Assembly (NCBI GenBank): GCA_019637955.1
Contig: JAHBUS010000003.1
Coordinates: 248,001 to 312,000 of the forward strand
Origin: Pseudobdellovibrionaceae bacterium
GTDB taxonomy: Bacteria; Bdellovibrionota; Bdellovibrionia; Bdellovibrionales; Bdellovibrionaceae
Reading direction: 5' to 3'
DNA length: 64,000 bases
Shown here: one piece after another, positions 17,120-25,315 of the stretch
Position numbering within the stretch: the first letter of the stretch is position 1
Layout of the letters: each line of letters starts with the position of its first letter
The notes under the pieces: model-generated
The model's database searches: none
What the model saw: the letters and a program-made list of their open reading frames with translations, nothing else
Told to the model about the DNA's origin: nothing
Position numbers and translations under genes: made by a program

Positions 17120-18088
17120 ATGACCCTTTTGGCCACCATTTTTCTCAGCCTCTTCGCCGCGACGCCCTCGGAAGCTCGCGTCCTTGGTTTGGTCCCAACG
17201 ATCGAGTCGCGAGGCCTGCGTCTTCTGGTCTCGACGCGCTCGGATCTTTGGACCAAACCCGATCAAGACAAAGACGCCCCCGTACGTGTGTACGGACTCG
17301 ATCTGCGGATCCCTGTCCTGCAGGGAGAAAAAGGGGCGGTGTCGGCACAGATTCACAACGAAGCCCTTCACCCGGCCAAGACAGGCCTCACCGTCGGCGA
17401 AACGCCCGAACTGATCGGCACCAACTTGACGTCGCGTTCGATCGGCTTCGGTGCGAGTTACCAGCCCAACGAGAACCTCGAGACCTCGATTTTCGCTTCG
17501 TACGAATCTGCCAGCGACGAGCCGTTTCGCGACATTCGAGACAAGTGGGTGGAAGCCAGCGCGATCGCGGCGATCCGCGTGAGCGAAACCAGGCATTGGG
17601 TGCTCGCCGTTAACAGCTCGAACAACCGCGGCTTTCGCAACGGCGAACTTGTTCCGTACGTCGGCGTCCGGCAAATGTTTTCGCCGACCTTTGAAGCGAC
17701 ATTTGGATTTCCCTTTTTGTTTTTGCGTTGGGGACAGACCTCCGAACTTTCGGGCACGCAGGTGACGCTCACGCCCGTCGGCGTGCATCTGGAGTCCTTG
17801 CATCAGGTGGGCGAGAACGTGGGTATCGGGGTGAACGGGGGGCTGGCGGCGCGCTCTTACCTGAACACCAACCGCACCGACGATGACACACGCGTGATTT
17901 ATCAAGAAACGTTTTTTGAGGCGGCCGGACGGTTGCAAGCGTCCGAAGGCGTGCAAATCGGGCTCGTGCTCGGCGGCTCTTTCAACCGTACGATGTACCA
18001 AGCCCGTCAGGTGTTTCATCCGATCGGGTCGCGCACGACGATGCCGTCCGATGTCTACGGAGGGTTTCGGATGGAGTTTGAATTGTGA
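17120..18088 (+). CDS. outer-membrane protein, hypothetical
   Basis: A 322-residue protein with a short Sec signal ending in Ser-Glu-Ala-Arg. The mature region alternates in beta-strand fashion with many Gly and aromatic residues and closes in Glu-Phe-Glu-Leu, consistent with a barrel in the outer membrane. Its stop overlaps the GTG start of the metallophosphoesterase gene (GTGA), and that gene overlaps the next in the same way, forming a tight three-gene envelope operon. Family not recognised. Confidence 0.7.
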   Translation: MTLLATIFLSLFAATPSEARVLGLVPTIESRGLRLLVSTRSDLWTKPDQDKDAPVRVYGLDLRIPVLQGEKGAVSAQIHNEALHPAKTGLTVGETPELIGTNLTSRSIGFGASYQPNENLETSIFASYESASDEPFRDIRDKWVEASAIAAIRVSETRHWVLAVNSSNNRGFRNGELVPYVGVRQMFSPTFEATFGFPFLFLRWGQTSELSGTQVTLTPVGVHLESLHQVGENVGIGVNGGLAARSYLNTNRTDDDTRVIYQETFFEAAGRLQASEGVQIGLVLGGSFNRTMYQARQVFHPIGSRTTMPSDVYGGFRMEFEL

Positions 18089-18894
18089 GAACTTCAGGCG
18101 TCGGCATTTTGCTGCTTATTCTGACGTCGCTTTCGGGGTGCGCGCCCTTTTTGGATTCGCCGTATTCGGATCAGCTTCTTCGCAGCGAACGCCGTTTGAA
18201 TCAGAAGTCGCAAGGGGAGATCGGCAATCCCGAAGCCGACGGCACCGTTCGCATCGCGGTGATCGCCGACTCGCACCAGAACTACCGCGAATTGGACGAA
18301 ACGATCTTTGCCATCAACAACGCGGCGGATGTCGACTTTGTCGTCAACCTCGGCGATTTCACGAACAGCGGGTACAATCTCGAGTTCGATCAGTTCATCG
18401 ATTCTTACGTGCAGATCCGCCGGCCCGCCTTTACGTTGCAGGGCAATCACGATTCGATCGGGGCGGGGCCCGCGCTCTTTCAAAAAGCCTTTGGTGGACC
18501 AAACTTTTGGTTTGAAACCAGTTCGAAACGCTGGATTTTCTTTCACACCAATGACCTGGAGGATCTTGAGCACTTCGATCCGCAGTGGCTCAAAGACGCG
18601 GTCGACGGGTCGGCCAAGCCCGTCGTCATTTTTTCGCACGCGCAGCTGACCGATGACGCCCGCTACGGCGCCGCCACGAGGGCGCAGCTCACCGCGATTC
18701 AGGCGGACGCGAAGGTGGTGCTCACGCTCAATGGGCACAATCATATTTATGAACTCACGGACAACGCCGGGACGGCGGTTCTGCAAGTTCCGCGCGTCGA
18801 AAACGACTGGGTCTTGTTGGAGATTCAAGGAACCTCCCTCACGATCCGGCAAATGAAATCGGGAGCCAGCACATCGGTCACGCTCAAGCAGTGA
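18085..18894 (+). CDS. calcineurin-like metallophosphoesterase lipoprotein
   Basis: A 269-residue protein with lipobox Leu-Ser-Gly-Cys (Cys19) and a full metallophosphoesterase core. The di-metal ligands appear in order: VIADSHQ, NLGDFT, GNHD, FSHAQ and NGHNHIY. This is the standard D-x-H, GD, GNHD, H, GHxH pattern. It should hydrolyse a phosphate ester at the cell surface or periplasm; substrate unknown. The GTG start at 18085 overlaps the upstream stop, and its own stop overlaps the next GTG start. Confidence 0.88.
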   Translation: MRTSGVGILLLILTSLSGCAPFLDSPYSDQLLRSERRLNQKSQGEIGNPEADGTVRIAVIADSHQNYRELDETIFAINNAADVDFVVNLGDFTNSGYNLEFDQFIDSYVQIRRPAFTLQGNHDSIGAGPALFQKAFGGPNFWFETSSKRWIFFHTNDLEDLEHFDPQWLKDAVDGSAKPVVIFSHAQLTDDARYGAATRAQLTAIQADAKVVLTLNGHNHIYELTDNAGTAVLQVPRVENDWVLLEIQGTSLTIRQMKSGASTSVTLKQ

Positions 18895-19415
18895 TTTTCA
18901 CCCTTCTGTTGTCGTTCTTGTGCGCGCCGGCTCTGGCGGGCAACTGGCTCGTCTCGATCGAGCGCGCCGGCTTCTTTGGGCAGTACTCGCTGGGTGGGGG
19001 CTACGAGTGGAGTCCACATCACGAGGTGGATCTGTCTTACGGTTTTTATTCGAACGGCTCCCGCAGTGGACGTCAGCTCAACACGGTCTACCGTTTTTCG
19101 CCGTGGACCATCGAGCGTCCCACGCACGTTTGGGTTCCGGTGCATCTCGGATTGTTTTTGATGTTCTCTCTCGAACGCGACCGCTTTTTTTTCAACTCGC
19201 CATCGAAGTATCCGTACAAGGATTACTACGAGCAAAACGCGCTTCGCGGCGGCGTGGAGTTTGGCACGGCCTTTCGGCTGCGCAGCCCGGCGCTTACGAT
19301 CGCGTACCACATGCGGTTTTTGGACAATGGAATGGTCGCGATCTACAACAATTCGCGAAAGGATCTGCAGTACTACCTCTCGTCGGGGATCGCACTGCAG
19401 TACCGCTTTGAATAG
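18891..19415 (+). CDS. small outer-membrane protein, hypothetical
   Basis: A 174-residue protein with a compact signal peptide (hydrophobic, then Ala-Leu-Ala) and a strand-rich, Tyr/Phe-rich mature part ending in Tyr-Arg-Phe-Glu. It looks like an eight-stranded barrel in size, though the family is not recognised. The GTG start overlaps the metallophosphoesterase stop by four bases, so it is probably translated with it. Confidence 0.68.
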   Translation: MIFTLLLSFLCAPALAGNWLVSIERAGFFGQYSLGGGYEWSPHHEVDLSYGFYSNGSRSGRQLNTVYRFSPWTIERPTHVWVPVHLGLFLMFSLERDRFFFNSPSKYPYKDYYEQNALRGGVEFGTAFRLRSPALTIAYHMRFLDNGMVAIYNNSRKDLQYYLSSGIALQYRFE

Positions 19416-19421
19416 CCGGTC

Positions 19422-20459
19422 TTAGGCGGCTTCGGTGGACGGGTAGAGCGTTTCGGGCGTGACCTGAACATTGACGTTCAACGCGTGCGCCGGTTGCTGC
19501 GGTTTTCCTTCCATGTCGGGATAGAAAACCTTGTCGTAACCTTCGACCAAGCCGTAGAGCTCCTCGCGCAGGCGGAACAGCAGGCCCGCGTCGGTGCCGA
19601 GCAACCAGTCCATTTGCACGAGATAGAGCGTCTCTTCAAGTTCGGTCCAATTCATTTGTTTTAAAAAACTTTGGGGAAGGCTTTCCACCAACACCGCCGC
19701 GTTGTGCGAGTAGGTGTAAAAGGCCTGTTCCATTTTTTCGACGGCCGATTTGGACATCTCGTCCTTGGCGCGCTTGAACGACCAGTACAGAAGGGCGTCG
19801 TTGGCCACGTACTCGGCCTTGGGCAAATAATCCGAGATCGAATCGACTTTCGCGGCTTCGTGCGTGGGGTCTTGCACGTGGGCGTTGTAGTCCATGGCCA
19901 AGAGCGCGCGCAGGTTGAACAGCATCGAGTGCAAGTAGTGCATTTGCATCAACGTCTCGCGCGAGAAGCGGGTTTTAAAATCGTAGATCAGGGGCCGCTC
20001 TTCTTTGGTTTCGAGGTAGTCGATCGCGTCGACCAAGTCGTGCAGTTTCGAGAGGTCAAAACCCCAGGGCTGTTTGGCCTGATCGAGGGCTTCGGTGAAG
20101 GCGCGTTCGAAGCGTTTGACGGCTTCGGTGGGCTCGGATTTGAGTTGGTCCCGTAAAGCTTGAATGCGGGGCTGCGAACGGGCGAACAGAACGTGGTGGG
20201 GCTCAAGAGCCTTCCAAGATTCGTTCGCGAAACCGTAGTTCATTTGCGGGGACACGAAGGGGTTTTGCAGATGGGGATTGAGGTGCACGAGCGAGAGACC
20301 CACCAGCGCGTCGGCGGCGTAGTGAAAAGGGGCTTCGGGCTCGGCGTTCTTGTATTTATGCTGCTCCCAGAAGCAGATTTTCTCCGGTTTCGGAAAAGCT
20401 CCCGACGCCGTGAGAATATCAAAGCCCATCCAAACTCCGTTTTGCTGCTTCGTCTTCAT
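19422..20459 (-). CDS. hypothetical cytoplasmic protein
   Basis: A 345-residue soluble, mostly helical protein with no signal peptide or membrane helix. Asn, His and aromatic residues cluster in the first 90 residues. The C-terminal half is leucine-rich and helical, ending in Pro-Ser-Thr-Glu-Ala-Ala. ATG at 20459 has AAGGAG nine bases upstream; a TTG two codons earlier is too close to that site. A perfect 17-bp palindrome lies just upstream and may regulate it. I do not recognise the family. Confidence 0.7.
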   Translation of the reverse strand: MKTKQQNGVWMGFDILTASGAFPKPEKICFWEQHKYKNAEPEAPFHYAADALVGLSLVHLNPHLQNPFVSPQMNYGFANESWKALEPHHVLFARSQPRIQALRDQLKSEPTEAVKRFERAFTEALDQAKQPWGFDLSKLHDLVDAIDYLETKEERPLIYDFKTRFSRETLMQMHYLHSMLFNLRALLAMDYNAHVQDPTHEAAKVDSISDYLPKAEYVANDALLYWSFKRAKDEMSKSAVEKMEQAFYTYSHNAAVLVESLPQSFLKQMNWTELEETLYLVQMDWLLGTDAGLLFRLREELYGLVEGYDKVFYPDMEGKPQQPAHALNVNVQVTPETLYPSTEAA

Positions 20460-20487
20460 CGCCAATCACTCCTTCGGGGCAAAATTC

Positions 20488-20504
20488 TTTTGCACTGTGC
20501 AAAA
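20488..20504. promoter_or_regulatory. perfect 17-bp palindrome, operator-like
   Basis: TTTTGCAC, one central T, then GTGCAAAA: two 8-base arms match exactly. It lies 28 bases upstream of the minus-strand gene starting at 20459 and about 60 bases upstream of tatD, in the only promoter space between these divergent genes. It is too A/T-flanked and short-looped to be a terminator, so binding of a dimeric regulator is the likely role. The regulator is unknown. Confidence 0.5.
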
Positions 20505-20564
20505 CCTCATCGGTTTCTGAACGCTTTCTTTGGAGTCCTGAACCGGTCTGCTAGACTTTCGAAC

Positions 20565-21395
20565 GTGAACCGTTTGCGCCCGGGCTGGGTCGATGCCCAC
20601 CTTCATTTAGCGGATCCCCGGATCGACGACCCGGGGGCTTTGGTCGAGCAGGCCGAGGCCCAAGGCATCCATTCGTTTCTGCAAGGCGGAGTCGGTCCCG
20701 AGGACTGGCAGCGCCAGCGTGAATTGGCCCAGCGCCATCACGGCATCTTGCCCGCGTTCGGCCTGCACCCTTATTGGGTGAGCGATCACACCGCCGACGA
20801 ATGCGAAAGTGCCTTGGATCAATTGGCGCGTGAGCTGCCGCACGCTTTGGCGCTCGGGGAGACCGGTCTGGATTTTCGCCCGCACATCTGCAAAGACAGC
20901 GAAGCGCGCCAGATCGCGTGCTTCGAAGCCCAACTCGAAATGGCCCGTGTCGGGGCCAAGCCGGTCATCCTGCACTTGGTGCAGGCGGTGGACGAAGCCG
21001 AACGGGTGTTGGATCTTTTTGGTGCCGGCGTGCGTGGCCTCGTGCACGCGTTCACCGGTTCGGCGCCCCAGGCGGAAGCTTGGCTCAAGCGGGATCTGCA
21101 CCTCTCCGTGGGCGGTCCCGTGTGCCGCCCGGATTTGACGCGTCTTCATCAGGCCGTGAAAATCATTCCCATGGACCGCCTGCTGCTCGAAACCGACAGC
21201 CCCGATCAGCCGCCGCCGGGCGTGGTGGCCGGTCACAACACGCCCAGCTCGCTTCTACTGGTGGCGGACAAAGTGGCCGAAATCAAGGGGCTCAGCCGGG
21301 CCCAAGTTCTTGACAAGAGCCGCGAAAATCTCGAAAAACTCCTCTATGCAAATCAGTCCGCAAATCACTCCGCAAACCAGTCCACAAATCCCTGA
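20565..21395 (+). CDS. TatD family metal-dependent hydrolase
   Basis: A 276-residue TatD-like hydrolase (a TIM-barrel nuclease or phosphodiesterase fold). The metal-binding motif DAHLH is near the N-terminus. Then come FGLHPYW, ALGETGLDF (metal Glu), PVILHLVQA, VHAFTGS and LLLETDSP, all in family order. GTG at 20565 is the best start; the longer frame to 20160 runs through the divergent gene. The final residues (NQSANHSANQSTNP) come from a 12-bp tandem repeat shared with the overlapping tcdA gene. Confidence 0.88.
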   Translation: MNRLRPGWVDAHLHLADPRIDDPGALVEQAEAQGIHSFLQGGVGPEDWQRQRELAQRHHGILPAFGLHPYWVSDHTADECESALDQLARELPHALALGETGLDFRPHICKDSEARQIACFEAQLEMARVGAKPVILHLVQAVDEAERVLDLFGAGVRGLVHAFTGSAPQAEAWLKRDLHLSVGGPVCRPDLTRLHQAVKIIPMDRLLLETDSPDQPPPGVVAGHNTPSSLLLVADKVAEIKGLSRAQVLDKSRENLEKLLYANQSANHSANQSTNP

Positions 21396-22257
21396 GCCAT
21401 CGCCGGTTCAACCGCCCGAAACCAAGTACGTCATGCACCGCCGTTTTGACCGCATGGGCCGCTTGGTCGGCGATCAGAACATGGAAAAACTCTTCCGCAC
21501 GCACGTGATGGTGATCGGTTTGGGCGGCGTGGGGTCGTGGGCGGCTGAGAGTCTCGCACGCTCGGGCGTGGGTCACCTCACGGTGATTGATTTCGATGAG
21601 ATCTGCATCACCAACGCCAACCGCCAGTTGCACGCGCTGCAAGGTTTGGTCGGCCGTAAAAAAGCGACGATCATGGCCGAGCGCCTGCGCAAGATCAATC
21701 CTCAGTCGCGTGTCGACGAGATGGTGATGTTCTACAACGAAGAAAACTCGGCCGAGATCTTGGCGCGCAAACCCGATTACGTTCTGGATTGCATCGACAA
21801 CCTCACGGCCAAGGCGCACCTGCTGGCCACCTGCCGCCGTCTGGGCCTCAAAGTGGTGTCGGCAACGGGCGCGGCCGCGCGTCTGGATCCCAGTGCGGTG
21901 CAAGTCAAAGACATGAGCGAAACGCACACCGATCCGCTCGCGCAGCAGCTGCGCAAAATTTTGCGTCAAAAACACGATTTCCCGGCGAAAGAGTCTTTCG
22001 GCATCCCCACGGTGTTCTCGGCCGAAGAGCCGATGCTGCCGGTGGAGCTGCATTACGATAACGGCGAGGGCTTCAAGTGCGTCTGCCCGCAAGGTCAGAA
22101 CAATCTGCACTCGTGCGACAAACGCAATTTGATCTATGGCACCGCGAGCTTCGTGACGGGCGCTTTCGGTTTGGCGATGGCCTCGTGGGTCGTGCGTGAT
22201 CTGCTGGTGCCGGTGGATCCGAGTCTGCAAAAGCGTCCCGAAAGCGAGGCCCGTTAA
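21346..22257 (+). CDS. tcdA: tRNA threonylcarbamoyladenosine dehydratase (TcdA/CsdL, ThiF family)
   Basis: A 303-residue E1-like enzyme that dehydrates t6A37 in tRNA to its cyclic form (ct6A). After a roughly 28-residue Pro/Gln-rich extension comes RRFDRMGRL, then the nucleotide loop VIGLGGVGSWAAESLARSG (residues 57-75), the motif FDEICITNANRQ with the ThiF-type D..N..R residues and DCIDNL. This matches TcdA rather than MoeB or ThiF because no zinc CxxC pairs are present. ATG at 21346 lies inside tatD; MHRRF at 21433 is a shorter alternative start. Confidence 0.88.
   Translation: MQISPQITPQTSPQIPEPSPVQPPETKYVMHRRFDRMGRLVGDQNMEKLFRTHVMVIGLGGVGSWAAESLARSGVGHLTVIDFDEICITNANRQLHALQGLVGRKKATIMAERLRKINPQSRVDEMVMFYNEENSAEILARKPDYVLDCIDNLTAKAHLLATCRRLGLKVVSATGAAARLDPSAVQVKDMSETHTDPLAQQLRKILRQKHDFPAKESFGIPTVFSAEEPMLPVELHYDNGEGFKCVCPQGQNNLHSCDKRNLIYGTASFVTGAFGLAMASWVVRDLLVPVDPSLQKRPESEAR
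21349..21396 (+). repeat. four 12-bp tandem repeats coding in two frames
   Basis: Four consecutive 12-base units resembling CAAATCAGTCCG run from 21349 to 21396, the first three nearly identical and the fourth diverged. They code for the last residues of TatD in one frame (Asn-Gln/His-Ser-Ala-like) and for the first residues of TcdA in another (Gln-Ile-Ser/Thr-Pro-like), because the two genes overlap by 50 bp here. Confidence 0.85.
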
Positions 22258-22394
22258 TGGCTCTCGCCTTTTTTCTTTTCAGCGGGGCCTGCGTGATTCT
22301 TTTCGGTCTTGGTTTTGTCTGGATGACCCTGCGTCACCACAAGCAAGTGGACCGTGCCGCCCGCGAAAAAAAGCGCCTCGAAGAAAGAGCTTGA
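22257..22394 (+). CDS. small membrane protein (45 aa)
   Basis: A 45-codon frame whose ATG overlaps the TAA of tcdA (TAATG), a classic coupling arrangement. One hydrophobic helix of about 20 residues is followed by a highly charged tail (KKRLEERA). No stand-alone ribosome site is needed if translation re-initiates from tcdA. Function unknown. The overlap and composition support it being real, but there is no family evidence. Confidence 0.5.
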   Translation: MALAFFLFSGACVILFGLGFVWMTLRHHKQVDRAAREKKRLEERA

Positions 22395-22448
22395 ACCCCC
22401 GGTTCTCGCGTTCTAGGTTCGGGTCCTGATTTTTCTTCAGGAGGACGC

Positions 22449-23432
22449 ATGGCTCAGCAAGTTGGACCCATTTCTCAGTTCATCGATCATCATTACCGCC
22501 ACTTCAATTCGGCGGCTTTGAAAGACGCCGCGGTCGCGTACCGCAAACATATGGACCAAGGCGGGCAGATGCTCGTGTCCCTGGCGGGCGCGATGAGTTC
22601 GGCGGAGCTCGGTTTGTCTTTGGCCGAAATGATCCGTCAAAACAAAGTCCACGCGATCTCTTGCACCGGCGCGAACCTTGAAGAAGACGTCTACAACCTC
22701 GTGGCTCACGACCACTACGTGCGCATCCCTGACTGGCGTCAACTCACGCCCGCCGACGAGCAAAAGCTGCTCGACAAGCACTTGAACCGCGTGACCGACA
22801 CCTGCATCCCTGAAGAAGAGGCCATTCGCCGGATCGAAGGCGCGATCCTCGATGTTTGGACCGAAGCCGACAAAAAAGGCGAGTCGTACCTGCCTCACGA
22901 GTTCTTCTACAAAATCTTGCTGAACGGTTCGCTCAAAAAACACTACCAGATCGATCCTAAAAACTCGTGGCTTCTCGCGGCCGCCGAGAAAAATCTCCCG
23001 ATGGTCGTTCCGGGTTGGGAAGATTCGACGACGGGCAATATCTTCGCCGGTCACACCATCAAGGGCACCATCAAAGACGTGCGCACCATGAAGTCGGGCA
23101 TCCAGTACATGACCACGTTCGCCGAGTGGTACATGTCGGCATCGAAAAAAGCGGACATCGGTTTCTTCCAAATTGGCGGCGGGATCGCGGGCGATTTTCC
23201 GATCTGCGTGGTGCCGATGCTCCATCAAGATCTCGAGTACACCGATGTTAAGTGCTGGAAGTACTTCTGCCAAATTTCGGATTCAACCACGTCTTACGGT
23301 TCGTACTCGGGCGCGGTGCCGAACGAAAAGATCACGTGGGGTAAGCTCGAGGTCGACACGCCTCGTTTTATCATTGAGTCGGACGCGACCATCGTGGCGC
23401 CGCTCATGTTCGCTTACATCATGGGTCAGTAA
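22449..23432 (+). CDS. deoxyhypusine synthase-like protein (bacterial homospermidine/spermidine synthase-like)
   Basis: A 327-residue member of the deoxyhypusine synthase family. Key features are SLAGAMSSAELG, SCTGANLEED, the GGGIAGDFP loop and ITWGKLEVD, whose Lys299 aligns with the active-site lysine that forms the imine in deoxyhypusine and homospermidine synthases. Bacteria lack eIF5A, so such proteins are thought to make polyamines from spermidine or putrescine using NAD. AGGAGG precedes the ATG. It stands alone between tcdA and a terminator-like hairpin. Confidence 0.88.
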   Translation: MAQQVGPISQFIDHHYRHFNSAALKDAAVAYRKHMDQGGQMLVSLAGAMSSAELGLSLAEMIRQNKVHAISCTGANLEEDVYNLVAHDHYVRIPDWRQLTPADEQKLLDKHLNRVTDTCIPEEEAIRRIEGAILDVWTEADKKGESYLPHEFFYKILLNGSLKKHYQIDPKNSWLLAAAEKNLPMVVPGWEDSTTGNIFAGHTIKGTIKDVRTMKSGIQYMTTFAEWYMSASKKADIGFFQIGGGIAGDFPICVVPMLHQDLEYTDVKCWKYFCQISDSTTSYGSYSGAVPNEKITWGKLEVDTPRFIIESDATIVAPLMFAYIMGQ

Positions 23433-23509
23433 GCCCTGCGGTGCCTTTCACGCGGACAGTGAAGGGGCCGACGTCATTTCACTTCCGATTCGGTGACTGC
23501 TCGCATTGA

Positions 23510-23543
23510 AGGCCAGCTCAAATCAGGTGCTGGCCTCTTGTTG
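23510..23543 (+). terminator. candidate intrinsic terminator
   Basis: Eight-base arms AGGCCAGC (23510-23517) and GCTGGCCT (23529-23536) enclose an 11-base loop and are followed by CTTGTTG. The T-tract is weak. It lies about 80 bases after the deoxyhypusine-synthase-like gene and before a convergent minus-strand gene, so it may stop transcription from either side. Confidence 0.5.
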
Positions 23544-23568
23544 AAAAGGTGCTCATCCAGTCTCTTCG

Positions 23569-23961
23569 TCAAAGATTACCGATGCTCGGACAAGACCAGT
23601 TGCTGAGGCCGGTTTCTTTGGCGGCCTCATGCCAAATTTTCTTTCGATCTTCGGCTTTGGCGTCCTTGGCATCTTTGTAGGCCGTCAGGGCATCCGCCGA
23701 CCGCAGTCCCGCCAGCGCCATTCTCGACATGCGCAAGCGGACCTCGTCTTCACGTCCTTTGAGCGCGGGATCTTGTTTGGTTCGCTGGGCGATTTTGGAC
23801 ACCTCGCAGGCCATGGCAAAATCAAGCGCTTGCGTGCTTTGCGGATTGGGCGCGGCATGACTGAGCAGGGGTGAACTGTAGGTGATGATAAAAACAAAGA
23901 GACATAAAAATTTCTGCGATTTGGAACGCAGAGTTTTGTCGGCACGAGTCTTCTTTGTCAT
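23569..23961 (-). CDS. secreted hypothetical protein
   Basis: A 130-residue protein with a long basic N-terminal region followed by a hydrophobic Sec signal ending in Ser-His-Ala-Ala. The mature part of about 90 residues is helical and highly charged, with two cysteines (MACEVS and WSCPS) that could pair. ATG at 23961 is chosen because AAGGAG lies upstream; the longer frame to 24006 lacks a ribosome site. No family recognised. Confidence 0.65.
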   Translation of the reverse strand: MTKKTRADKTLRSKSQKFLCLFVFIITYSSPLLSHAAPNPQSTQALDFAMACEVSKIAQRTKQDPALKGREDEVRLRMSRMALAGLRSADALTAYKDAKDAKAEDRKKIWHEAAKETGLSNWSCPSIGNL

Positions 23962-24020
23962 CCTCTGTCTCCTTTTTGACTGGCGATCCCACTCTCGAAA
24001 GTGCAATCGTGGTTCCTCGT

Positions 24021-24046
24021 AAAAGGCCCGGAGAAACCTGCCTTTT
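24021..24046 (-). terminator. candidate terminator downstream of ankyrin gene
   Basis: Seven-base arms AAAAGGC and GCCTTTT with a 12-base loop. Read on the minus strand it follows the ankyrin-repeat gene end at 24098 and precedes the next minus-strand gene. The T-run is within the stem and short, so this is tentative. Confidence 0.35.
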
Positions 24047-24097
24047 GGGGCATTTGAGGAAATCTCGACGAAAGCGTTGGACCATTATGCCCCGCGT

Positions 24098-24421
24098 TCA
24101 CAAGAACAGCCTTTTCCACCAAGCGGGGCGAACGCCTCTTGCGCTCAGAGCTTGGAGCACCCGGAGGTCCCTCTTTTTTAGAGCTGACTGCAACGGCGTG
24201 CGCTGATGAAAGTACGATTCCAAATCGGCACGGGCGCCGTTTTCAAGAAGATAGACCGCGATTTCGCTGTGGCCATTTTCGATGGCGGTGACCAGCGCGG
24301 TCATCTGGATTTCAGGGTGCTGATAGTTGGGATTCACACCGCGGGAGATATGGAGTTTGACGAGTTCGAAGTTGCCTTCGTCGGCGGCCCGGTAAAATTC
24401 TTTCCAATCACCCGCAGACAC
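24098..24421 (-). CDS. ankyrin-repeat protein
   Basis: A 107-residue protein made of about three ankyrin-like repeats: EFYRAADEGNFELVKLHISR, then TALVTAIENGHSEIAVYLLE with NGARADL, then RTPLQSALKKRDLRVLQALS. There is no signal peptide, so it is probably cytoplasmic and mediates a protein contact. It lies four bases after the outer-membrane protein gene on the same strand and is probably co-transcribed with it. Confidence 0.78.
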   Translation of the reverse strand: MSAGDWKEFYRAADEGNFELVKLHISRGVNPNYQHPEIQMTALVTAIENGHSEIAVYLLENGARADLESYFHQRTPLQSALKKRDLRVLQALSARGVRPAWWKRLFL

Positions 24422-24425
24422 GGGC

Positions 24426-25214
24426 TTAGAACATCCAGCCCAGGCGCAGGAGCGTGACGAACGGAAGGCCCATCTTGCCGAACTTGTCGCCGTTGTCTTT
24501 CACGTCTTTCTCGAGATTGATGTACTCCTGCGTGCCGGTGATAGCGCCGGGAGCGTTCGACGAGAAATCGGTGGTGTTGCCACTCGGGGCGAGATAGCCC
24601 AGCTCGAAACCGACCGACAAGCCGGCATCGTACTGCCAGATCCAACCGAGTTGCGGTTTGAAGTAGTTTGCTTTCACGTTCGCTTCGGCTTTGGCGTCGA
24701 AGCCCTGGATGTTTTCGGTCTTCTCGATTTTGACTTGATGGTTGCCGTAACCCAATCCCACGTAAAAGGCCGAGGCCCAAGGATGGTAGCGGGCCTGAAC
24801 TTCGGTGTTTTTCATGTCGATCTTCGTGTTCTCGGGTCCGTCGGCGTTAAAGGCGCCGCCGATGAGTGCGAAGCCCCAGGTGCGGGAGGCGGTGACAAGA
24901 TCAAGACCGACGGTGGTCACGTGAGGAAAGCCGAGCGCGGCGTGAACGCCGAACAGGGGACGCGACCACGAAGCGCCCGAAGTGGGAGCGGCTTTGGGTT
25001 CATCCGCAGCGGGGGCATCGAAATGCATGGGCTTGGGAGTCGGTGAAGGCGCGATCGTGCCTTTGATGTCGGTGCCGGTTTGGGGCGGCTCATTCGTGGG
25101 AGGCGCCGTCGGCGGCGTTTTCTTCTCCACGGTGGCGGACTGAGTTTGCTTTTGAGCCCAAGACATCGAGGCGGTCAGGGTGACGGCCAAAAAGACTTTC
25201 GAAAAAAGTGTCAT
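24426..25214 (-). CDS. outer-membrane beta-barrel protein with Pro-rich linker
   Basis: A 262-residue protein with a Sec signal ending Ser-Trp-Ala before Gln, then a 60-residue Pro/Thr-rich linker, then a Gly and aromatic-rich barrel domain ending in Gly-Trp-Met-Phe. The terminal Phe fits BamA recognition. ATG at 25214 has AAAGGA nine bases upstream; a GTG at 25232 would place the start within the ribosome-site region. The linker could cross or contact peptidoglycan. Family not recognised. Confidence 0.72.
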   Translation of the reverse strand: MTLFSKVFLAVTLTASMSWAQKQTQSATVEKKTPPTAPPTNEPPQTGTDIKGTIAPSPTPKPMHFDAPAADEPKAAPTSGASWSRPLFGVHAALGFPHVTTVGLDLVTASRTWGFALIGGAFNADGPENTKIDMKNTEVQARYHPWASAFYVGLGYGNHQVKIEKTENIQGFDAKAEANVKANYFKPQLGWIWQYDAGLSVGFELGYLAPSGNTTDFSSNAPGAITGTQEYINLEKDVKDNGDKFGKMGLPFVTLLRLGWMF

Positions 25215-25315
25215 CACGGTGGATCCTTTCACCTTCTAAATTCGTCAGGCTTTATTGTGAAAGGCAAAAGACGGCCACGTCATCCCATGATGGGGTGCGT
25301 AGCTAAGCTGTGAGC

